From positions 1 through 10,732 of the forward strand of contig JAISSG010000043.1 of the NCBI GenBank assembly GCA_031273185.1: 10,732 nucleotides of DNA, read 5' to 3'. A model generated the notes under the pieces. The model worked only from the letters and a program-made list of their open reading frames with translations. It made no database searches and was not told where the DNA came from. This stretch comes from Treponema sp. (GTDB lineage: Bacteria > Spirochaetota > Spirochaetia > Treponematales > Breznakiellaceae). A program made the position numbers and the translations under genes. This document shows positions 5,741 to 10,732 of this stretch, one piece after another. Numbering within the stretch: the first letter of the stretch is position 1; the number at the start of each line of letters is the position of its first letter.

Positions 5741-6511
5741 ATGGATAAACGAATTGTGGCTTTACTGCTGGCATGCGCGGTCTTTTGCGCAGCCGCGTCA
5801 AACGCATGGGCGAGAGGCGGCAGCCAGGGAAGGGGAAACGCGCCTATCATTGCCACGGACACCACCTTTGCCCCCTTTGAGTTCCAGAACGCCCAGGGCC
5901 AGTACGTCGGCATCGACATCGAACTGCTGGCCGCAATCGCCGCAGATCAGGGATTTGGGTACGACCTGCGGCCCCTGGGCTTTAGCGCGGCGGTCGCGGC
6001 GCTGGAATCGGGGCAGGCCGACGGCGTTATCGCCGGGATGAGCATCACCGAGGAGCGGAAGCTGAAATACGACTTTTCGGCGCCCTACTACGACTCCGGC
6101 GTGGCAATGGCGATCCGCGCCAACGACAACACGATCAAAAGCTACGCGGATCTGAGGGGCAAGCGGGTCGCCGTGAAAACCGGGACCGAGGGCGCCACCT
6201 TCGCCGAATCCATAATGGGCCAGCACGGCTTTACCCTCGCCTATTTTGACGAATCGCCGCTTATGTACGAGGAAGTCAAGGCGGGCAACTTCGCCGCCTG
6301 TTTCGAGGACTACCCCATCATGGGCTATGGCATTTTCCAGGGCAACGGCCTGAAAATGGTCACCGCCATGGAACGGGGCTCGTCGTATGGCTTCGCCGTC
6401 CTCAAGGGGAAAAACCAGGAACTCCTCAGGATGTTCAACCAGGGCCTCGCCAGCATAAAGGAAAACGGTACCTACCAGGCAATCCTGGACAAGTACATCA
6501 AGACGGAATAG
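5741..6511 (+). CDS. Periplasmic polar amino acid ABC transporter substrate-binding protein
   Basis: A 256-residue family 3 solute-binding protein of the GlnH/HisJ/ArtJ type, which captures an amino acid in the periplasm and hands it to an ABC permease. An N-terminal signal peptide (about 1-24, ending NAWA) is followed by the binding fold: ATDTTFAPFEF (38-48), GIDIELLAAIA (57-67), SITEERK..DFSAPYY (101-117), TGTEGA (147-152) and FEDYPI (188-193), where Asp190 matches the residue that usually binds the ligand amino group. There is no lipobox. GAGG lies five bases before the ATG. No permease or ATPase gene lies next to it, so it is an orphan that must work with a transporter encoded elsewhere or act as a sensor. 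It diverges from the HAD gene across about 190 bp. Confidence 0.92.
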   Translation: MDKRIVALLLACAVFCAAASNAWARGGSQGRGNAPIIATDTTFAPFEFQNAQGQYVGIDIELLAAIAADQGFGYDLRPLGFSAAVAALESGQADGVIAGMSITEERKLKYDFSAPYYDSGVAMAIRANDNTIKSYADLRGKRVAVKTGTEGATFAESIMGQHGFTLAYFDESPLMYEEVKAGNFAACFEDYPIMGYGIFQGNGLKMVTAMERGSSYGFAVLKGKNQELLRMFNQGLASIKENGTYQAILDKYIKTE

Positions 6512-6598
6512 CGGGATACCAGATAGCCGATGAATTTCGCCCAGGCAATGGGGGAGGTGTCCAGGGAGAACCCGCCCAAGGGAGCGGAAGGTGTAGGC

Positions 6599-6865
6599 AT
6601 GGGCGATAAATTTTCGGCAGAAATTACCAATGCAAAACCTGCAAATTTTGATTCTTTGGCACCAGAGGATGTTTTAACAGCCAGGATGTTCGATGGAGGC
6701 GGACACTTTAATCTTGGTGACTCAAAAGGGCAATTTATATGGGAACCTTTGGAATACAATAACTCCAATAATGTAAGGAGAGGTGCGACAGATGACCTAC
6801 GGTACATTACAAGCGAGTTAAGCGAAATGCCAAGCAAACGATTTGACAAAAGCACTTTTTTATGA
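6599..6865 (+). CDS. Small hypothetical protein at the edge of the AT-rich region
   Basis: An 88-residue frame from an ATG at 6599, with GGAAGG seven bases upstream. An earlier in-frame ATG at 6530 would give 111 residues but has no Shine-Dalgarno site and its extra codons lie in GC-rich sequence unlike the rest. The product has no signal peptide or membrane segment; a glycine-rich centre (RMFDGGGHFNLGDSKGQF) is followed by a polar, asparagine-rich part. I do not recognise a family. It could be a genuine accessory gene or the remaining end of a larger protein cut off at the composition boundary near 6600. Confidence 0.4.
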   Translation: MGDKFSAEITNAKPANFDSLAPEDVLTARMFDGGGHFNLGDSKGQFIWEPLEYNNSNNVRRGATDDLRYITSELSEMPSKRFDKSTFL

Positions 6866-7003
6866 GTTACTAACTCATGTTACGCATGAGGTCATACAAT
6901 GATTGAAAATCCGCCCCAAAGTGGCATAAAATAGGTCATTTTGACACACTTTCAGGGCTACTTGGGGCTGAAAAATAGGGTTTTGCGTAAGGTGAGTTAC
7001 TAA
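6862..7003. repeat. Palindromic element with inverted ends and an 11-bp direct repeat
   Basis: The arms TAACTCATGTTACGCA (6871-6886) and TGCGTAAGGTGAGTTA (6984-6999) are inverted copies matching at 14 of 16 positions, 129 bp end to end. Inside, GCCCCAA (6913-6919) and TTGGGGC (6963-6969) pair again, as do AAAGTG and CACTTT. The direct repeat TGAGTTACTAA occurs at 6863-6873 and 6993-7003. The left end also forms a perfect 17-base palindrome, ATGAGTTACTAACTCAT (6862-6878). It is too short to code for a transposase, and suits a MITE-like element or a recombination site. Confidence 0.65.
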
Positions 7004-7021
7004 GAATATCTGGAGGTTAAA

Positions 7022-7561
7022 ATGAAAAAATCGGGACTATTGCTTTGCGGTATATTGACACTTTTTTATTCAATAATGTTGTTTTCATGTAATAGACAAG
7101 AAATGCAAGTTAAATTTGCAAAAGAGGAAGAGGCTGAAATACAATTGGAAACAGAAAAAATACTTAATGAATTTGGTTATGATAATTATAAAATATTTAC
7201 ATATTTTCATAAATTAATGGGGCAAAAATTATGGTCGAGAGCAATAACCAGTAATAAAGCAGTTGGCAATGGATTATTGCCCTTATTCGATCAATTGACG
7301 GATAGTACTGGCTATTCTTCAGGTATGACAAATAGTTTTGATGGCTATTTTGAACATAGGGCAGTAACTGAAAATTATAATGGTGATGCAGGAAATAAAT
7401 ATATTACTTATGACTATATTTCAATAATTATAATTTTTGATGAAATATCAATAGAACAAAAGAATGAACTATTAAAATTATTGAATATATATGTTGTAAA
7501 TTCAAATCGTGGAGATATTATTTATATTATCTCAAGAGATGAAATGCAGAATAATAAATAA
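7022..7561 (+). CDS. Orphan lipoprotein of unknown function
   Basis: A 179-residue protein whose first 22 residues form a type II signal peptide with lipobox LFSC and lipidated Cys23. The mature protein begins with a charged helix (AKEEEAEIQLETEKILNEFG), has a middle part rich in Ser, Asn and Tyr, and ends with a strongly beta-prone, isoleucine-rich segment (YDYISIIIIFDEIS). No family is recognised. The start is secure: GGAGG five bases before the ATG. Codons are very AT-rich, unlike the GC-rich genes to the left, which suggests acquisition. It sits directly downstream of the palindromic element at 6862-7003. Confidence 0.75.
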   Translation: MKKSGLLLCGILTLFYSIMLFSCNRQEMQVKFAKEEEAEIQLETEKILNEFGYDNYKIFTYFHKLMGQKLWSRAITSNKAVGNGLLPLFDQLTDSTGYSSGMTNSFDGYFEHRAVTENYNGDAGNKYITYDYISIIIIFDEISIEQKNELLKLLNIYVVNSNRGDIIYIISRDEMQNNK

Positions 7562-7576
7562 AATGCTTGGCGCATC

Positions 7577-7651
7577 GCTTAACAAACGGTATACGCTCCG
7601 CCGCCTGTTCGGCGCTCCGGGGTTCGGTTAGCCCGCCCAAACGTCGTATAC
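7577..7651. repeat. GC-rich palindromic spacer, possibly an attC-like recombination site
   Basis: The 90-bp gap between two AT-rich genes is strikingly GC-rich. GCTTAAC (7577-7583) fits the integron attC pattern RYYYAAC, and GTTAGCC (7627-7633) nearly fits GTTRRRY, missing one purine. A perfect hairpin CGCCG/CGGCG (7599-7603, 7610-7614) lies between. An outer pair GTATACG (7589-7595) and CGTATAC (7645-7651) is also inverted, and AAACG...GTATAC recurs directly at 7584-7594 and 7639-7651. The last arm abuts the next ATG. No integrase is present in the window, so the attC reading is a hypothesis; a mobile palindrome or terminator-like element is equally possible. Confidence 0.4.
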
Positions 7652-8563
7652 ATGGAACGTAGAACGAAGAAGATTATTTTCTTTCTCCTGGCCTTTTTCA
7701 TTGCCACGGGTCTTTATGCCCAGATTTCTTTTGAAGATGCAAAAGGGGTATGGAATAATATTCTGTCGCTTGATTATGTAATAAACGAGGACTCCCAACC
7801 TCAAAGACTTATAGCAGATGACAAAACGTATTTAGGCTGGGGAAGTTCTGTTATAGTAGAAAAAGGGAATTTGCTTAGTTACCGTATCGTCATGAACGGG
7901 GGATATGATGATATAATTGAGTCATATTGGTCTGACAACATGCCTGTTCTGACTGTTGAAAACAGTTATGGGAAAACAAGCGGGGAGGTAGGGATCACAT
8001 TTATTGACAGGGATACGATTTTTTTCACCTTGGTATCCGATAGCGTATTTACGCCTTTTTATTTTGGAAAAGAACATATTTACATAAGGGCATCTATAAT
8101 AATAGATGAGGCACCTGGAACTATTGAAGACGCGCCAAAAGGAGACGGAGGCAAGGCATCAGTTGATGCTGGCATAACAACTGGTGAAGAGAGGGTAGGC
8201 AAGAAATTTGTTTTTGATTTAGTGGCGACTATTGTATTTATTGTTGGGGGAAGTTTAATTTTTGTTAGTATTATAAAATCCTATGCTATATATAATAAGT
8301 TTAAAAATTACCTACTTAGCATAGATGACAAAGATACATTTCAAAAAATAAAAAAGTTAAATCCATTTGGGATACGTGGAGTTGTTCACCCTTTTCTTCA
8401 TATTAAAATACGAGAAATACTATCCAAAAAATATGAACAAACAAAAGATTATGAATACTTAACATTTTATAGAAAATATATGCGGTGCATGATTCAATCA
8501 ATGGTTGCGGCGATTTTTTTATTTATTCTATATGCGATCAAACAAATAATTGAAGATACTTAA
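7652..8563 (+). CDS. Orphan exported two-TM membrane protein of unknown function
   Basis: A 303-residue protein with an N-terminal signal sequence (1-23, ending GLYA), an extracytoplasmic beta-rich domain (about 24-150), a glycine- and acid-rich linker (152-182), a transmembrane segment at about 186-208, a basic cytoplasmic part (209-277) and a second transmembrane segment at about 278-297. I recognise no family. If the signal is cleaved, both ends face outside. No Shine-Dalgarno site precedes the ATG, because the GC-rich palindrome runs right up to it; expression may depend on transcripts from upstream. Codons are AT-rich like the gene before it, and the two may be separate acquired units. 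Confidence 0.7.
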   Translation: MERRTKKIIFFLLAFFIATGLYAQISFEDAKGVWNNILSLDYVINEDSQPQRLIADDKTYLGWGSSVIVEKGNLLSYRIVMNGGYDDIIESYWSDNMPVLTVENSYGKTSGEVGITFIDRDTIFFTLVSDSVFTPFYFGKEHIYIRASIIIDEAPGTIEDAPKGDGGKASVDAGITTGEERVGKKFVFDLVATIVFIVGGSLIFVSIIKSYAIYNKFKNYLLSIDDKDTFQKIKKLNPFGIRGVVHPFLHIKIREILSKKYEQTKDYEYLTFYRKYMRCMIQSMVAAIFLFILYAIKQIIEDT

Positions 8564-8725
8564 ACCACAGAGGAGGCGCAGATTGACCAACACCAGCTTG
8601 AATAAAACGAGGCAAACACAATGAAACCAGCAAGCCGCCTTGTACTATCAACTTCACCTCCGGCCCAAACTGCGGGAAAGCCCCCGGAATGGCAGCGCTC
8701 AGGTATCGGCGGCTCCCTTGTGGGG

Positions 8726-8833
8726 CTCATTTTAACAAGAAACACAAGGGATTTTAAAACAAGCGCCGTTAGCGCAATCACGCCTGAAGAACTGCTCGCT
8801 ATTTACCCAAACAGTTTCCGGCACTCGATGTAA
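8726..8833 (+). pseudogene. C-terminal fragment of a PIN-domain (VapC-type) toxin
   Basis: The last 35 codons of a rightward frame read LILTRNTRDF followed by KTSAVSAITPEELLAIYPN. This strongly resembles the C-terminal end of PIN-domain ribonuclease toxins, where a conserved TRN..DF precedes a P..TP.EFL tail. The N-terminal part with the catalytic acidic residues is absent; the same frame upstream (from an ATG at 8621) has unrelated low-complexity sequence with a proline-rich patch and no Shine-Dalgarno site. It is therefore a remnant. Its end overlaps the converging DUF1015 gene by 31 bases. Confidence 0.65.
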
Positions 8834-10146
8834 AATCGCTTTTCCGCCGCCTCCCCCATCGAGAAACTCTTCCGGGGCAGGGGGCCGCAACGGGCGATGG
8901 TCTCGAAAAAACCGGCCTTTTGCACCGGCGGCAGAAGCATACCGGTTACCGGCGCACCCGGCGCAGTGGCAAGGCGGAACAGCTCATCCTCGCCGTGGAT
9001 GTAGTCGATGGACAGTGAACCGTTGGCGTTGTGAACCGCATTGTCCAAAAGCGGCTGAAGGCTCGCTGTGGACAGGCCGCTGGCGCTTGCCTCAACCAGC
9101 GTGTAACAATCCCCGTCATCATTGCGCGTAACGATGCCGAAACGATTCCCCTTTACCGGCTCGGCAACCAGGCTGGCCATTTCCTCGCGGCTGGCAAGCG
9201 TTCGGCTGGAAAAACCGGGAAGCGCCGAAAGCAGACTGAGCGCATCGTCCCCGCCCAGCCCAAACACGACGCGGTGGATCGGCTCAAAGGTGATCGCCGG
9301 GTCGTAGATGTTTTCGATTTCAACCAGCGCGTAACGGCAGGGATGGTCCAGCGCACCGTTTGCCGCCTTGTGCTCCTCCCACACGCCTTTTGCGCTTGCC
9401 AGCGAATGGTTGCCGTCGCCGACGGCAAAGAGGAACGGCGATTCGCCGGGGGCCTTTTCTGTCGCATAACGGGTTGCCGCCCTGAGCGCAAGCGACTCAA
9501 GCCCGTCGGCAAGCAATGCCCAGTCGTCATCGGAATCGAGGAACCAGCCGCTTGCGCTGCCGGAATCCAGCATCAGATCGCCCTGGTAAGCAGGCGGTTT
9601 TTTTTTCGCACGCTCCCCCAAGGCAGGCAGCAGCGTGTCGGCATCGTCGTCGATGAGCAGCAGAACGTGCTGTGTTTCGAGGGGGGCGTTCCGGCGAACT
9701 TCCATCCGGGGGGGGAGGCGTTCCGGCACGGTGCCCTCGCTTGCGCGGATCAGGGGCCGGGCGCCGGGCGACCAGTCGTAGCGTTCAAGGTCAACGGCGG
9801 CGACCAGCCCCCGCCGCCCCCGGTTAAACGGGGTGTCCCGCTCAAGGTAGACAAGGCCCCGCCGGGGCGCGGCAAAAATGCCCGTGTCGAGATAATTTCG
9901 CATGGCGTGATGAATGTCCCCAATTCGCCGGGGGCGATCCCCGTCAGCGAGAAATGCCTCGGGGAAGATCAAGTCCAGCGTGGAAGGCTGGCCAGCCGCC
10001 GCCCTCGCCTTCTCCCAGTAGCCCCTGTCCTGGGTAAACTGATCGCAGGCGACAACCGCCCACTGCCGCAGGTCAACGCTCCGGGGCAGGAGAATTTTCG
10101 GAATTTCGATGCCCGCTTTGCCTAGCCTTTGCTGAATTTCGCTCAT
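8803..10146 (-). CDS. DUF1015 family protein
   Basis: A 447-residue protein of the DUF1015 family, conserved in many bacteria with no established reaction. Family hallmarks are an N-terminal ILLPR..DLRQWAVVACDQFTQD (18-40), RIGDIHHAMRNYL (74-86), the segment LIRASEGTVPERLPPRMEVR (132-151) and a DGNHSLASAKGVWEE stretch (244-258) that is the strongest motif. It is cytoplasmic, with no signal peptide. The frame stays open upstream to 10383, but the ATG at 10146 matches the family N-terminus; everything before it resembles HsdR instead. No clear Shine-Dalgarno site precedes this ATG, and a candidate promoter places the transcription start on it. The gene is GC-rich and intact, although remnants of toxin or defence genes lie on both sides. 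Confidence 0.87.
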   Translation of the reverse strand: MSEIQQRLGKAGIEIPKILLPRSVDLRQWAVVACDQFTQDRGYWEKARAAAGQPSTLDLIFPEAFLADGDRPRRIGDIHHAMRNYLDTGIFAAPRRGLVYLERDTPFNRGRRGLVAAVDLERYDWSPGARPLIRASEGTVPERLPPRMEVRRNAPLETQHVLLLIDDDADTLLPALGERAKKKPPAYQGDLMLDSGSASGWFLDSDDDWALLADGLESLALRAATRYATEKAPGESPFLFAVGDGNHSLASAKGVWEEHKAANGALDHPCRYALVEIENIYDPAITFEPIHRVVFGLGGDDALSLLSALPGFSSRTLASREEMASLVAEPVKGNRFGIVTRNDDGDCYTLVEASASGLSTASLQPLLDNAVHNANGSLSIDYIHGEDELFRLATAPGAPVTGMLLPPVQKAGFFETIARCGPLPRKSFSMGEAAEKRFYIECRKLFG

Positions 10147-10329
10147 CGGCCTACTATATAGAAGGCTTTTAATTTCGGCAACGGTGATGTTCTGCCCTTC
10201 GCCGGATTTCCTGGCTTCCACTACGCCGACAGGCTTTTTATCAACAAAGAGCACATGGTCCGCAGGATTTGAACCAGTTGGAAATTCACGGACAGCAACG
10301 CCCCCAAAACCCTCCCCAAAAACCGCCAA
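10147..10329 (-). pseudogene. Remnant of the type I restriction HsdR N-terminal nuclease domain
   Basis: The frame upstream of and continuous with the DUF1015 gene encodes GVAVREFPTGSNPADHVLFV, then DKKPVGVVEARKSGEGQNIT (about 10165-10308). This is typical of the N-terminal PD-(D/E)xK nuclease domain of type I restriction HsdR subunits, where the Asp after PA and the Glu of the EAK motif are catalytic. Here EAK has become EAR, so the catalytic lysine is lost. The rest of HsdR, about 900 residues including its helicase, is missing, and no start codon with a Shine-Dalgarno site is seen (a TTG at 10329 is the first usable one; the frame is open back to 10383). It is a truncated relic, now joined in frame to the DUF1015 gene. 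Confidence 0.65.
10153..10181 (-). promoter_or_regulatory. Candidate promoter for the DUF1015 gene, inside the hsdR remnant
   Basis: TTGCCG (complement of 10176-10181) and TATAGT (complement of 10153-10158) are 17 bases apart, four and five of six to consensus. Six bases separate the -10 box from the ATG at 10146, so the expected +1 is the A of the start codon. The geometry is the same as at the HAD gene. Confidence 0.35.
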
Positions 10330-10360
10330 ATTTCCCCTAAAAAAAGATATTCCTCTAAAA

Positions 10361-10620
10361 TTAAATGTAATGGCCTTTACAACTTAGAATACGCAGATTT
10401 TGATTTTCATCACTGGCATAAACCAAGCGGTTTGCATGATCAATATGGCGGCTGTAACCTTTTATATGTTTAAGCGGTTCAGGTTTGCCTATTCCTGTCG
10501 TAAGCCCATTACGTTGTATATCTTTTATAAGATCATTAATTTTTTAAATATCTTTTTGTCATCGGCAAGCCATTCAAGGTAATCATTAAAAGCCTGAGGG
10601 GTAAAAACAAGGCCATGCAT
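10361..10620 (-). pseudogene. yoeB: YoeB-family toxin with a one-base frameshift
   Basis: Two adjacent frames together encode an 86-residue YoeB/Txe-type mRNA interferase, which cuts mRNA at the ribosome. The first frame begins at the ATG at 10620 with GLVFTPQAFNDYLEWLADDKK and hits a stop after about 31 codons. The second continues with INDLIKDIQRNGLTTGIGKP, EPLKH, SRHIDHANRLVYA and ends LSCKGHYI at 10361. They join if the run of six A residues (complement of 10540-10545) had seven. The catalytic residues survive in the restored protein: Glu48, Arg65, His84 and Tyr85. The ATG overlaps the antitoxin end by 35 bases, as expected for a co-translated toxin. It is a recent pseudogene, a sequencing error in the homopolymer, or rarely a slippage site. 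Confidence 0.8.
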
Positions 10621-10732
10621 TTTCCATGGCCTCTAGTTCAGCCATAGTTTTTACAATGCCTCGACCTTCTTCTATATCTCGTATGCCTTGTTGCAGTTTT
10701 TCAGTAAACGCCGCATTATGCCGTATTTTTTC
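10586..10732 (-). CDS. Antitoxin of the YoeB-type module, C-terminal part (runs off right edge)
   Basis: The frame is open from the right edge to a TAA at 10586-10588, giving 48 residues of the C-terminus. It is charged and helical, with FTEKLQQGIRDIEEGRG followed by IVKTMAELEAMENA, a form typical of the toxin-binding tail of Phd/YefM- or RelB-type antitoxins. The N-terminal DNA-binding part, which would tell the family, is outside the window. The reading frame overlaps the toxin start by 35 bases. Confidence 0.65.
   Translation of the reverse strand, partial: EKIRHNAAFTEKLQQGIRDIEEGRGIVKTMAELEAMENAWPCFYPSGF

Noticed and set aside
6472..6855. 127-codon minus-strand ORF opposite the small hypothetical gene
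   Set aside because: It overlaps the 3' end of the binding-protein gene and has no convincing start signal or motif, though the plus-strand gene here is itself uncertain.
6941..6969. Promoter starting with TTGACA at 6941 for the lipoprotein gene
   Set aside because: The -35 box is perfect but nothing like TATAAT lies 16-19 bases downstream.
8564..8725. A further attC-like spacer after the two-TM protein
   Set aside because: The stretch has only a weak AGCCCC/GGGGCT inverted pair and shows no similarity to the spacer at 7577-7651.
9031..10125. Long plus-strand ORF of 364 codons
   Set aside because: It is antisense to the DUF1015 gene, with no family motif and no ribosome binding site.

Overview
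The window looks like chromosomal DNA from a spirochaete, most likely Treponema or a close relative. The clues are a lipoprotein built of Ig/PKD-like repeats with a spirochaetal lipobox, small secreted proteins whose signal peptides end in ...FAQ or ...YAQ, a GAF/HD-GYP protein, and a mostly GC-rich background broken by an AT-rich accessory patch. The genus is an inference from style of sequence, not from a marker gene. There are no rRNA or tRNA genes, no CRISPR array and no complete transposase.

Left part (1-1500). The N-terminal 299 residues of a large repeat-containing surface lipoprotein run leftward off the edge. Upstream of it lies a complex 600-bp intergenic region. It holds a proximal promoter for the lipoprotein, an outward consensus promoter, an octanucleotide tandem repeat of 7.5 copies starting at that promoter's expected transcription start, three stem-loops in a row, and a second leftward promoter whose spacer is a perfect dyad. 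This looks like a length-variable control region.

Core part (1501-6511). Five leftward genes form a probable operon or two: a HAD-IIB phosphatase, a secreted protein of unknown function, a Dam-type DNA adenine methyltransferase, a stand-alone parvulin prolyl isomerase with its own promoter, and a GAF plus HD-GYP c-di-GMP phosphodiesterase. Diverging from the HAD gene is a rightward orphan solute-binding protein for polar amino acids.

Accessory part (6512-8833). Base composition turns AT-rich near 6600. Three rightward orphan genes (a small hypothetical, a lipoprotein, a two-TM secreted or membrane protein) are separated by palindromic intergenic elements. One element is a 129-bp structure with 16-bp imperfect inverted ends; the other is a 75-bp GC-rich hairpin with some features of an integron attC site. 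The patch ends in the C-terminal fragment of a PIN-domain (VapC-type) toxin.

Right part (8803-10732). A leftward DUF1015-family gene has, directly and in frame upstream, a remnant of the N-terminal nuclease domain of a type I restriction subunit (HsdR). Beyond it lie a YoeB-type toxin broken by a one-base deletion in an A-run and the C-terminus of its antitoxin, which runs off the right edge. The DUF1015 gene is thus flanked on both sides by decayed toxin or defence genes.
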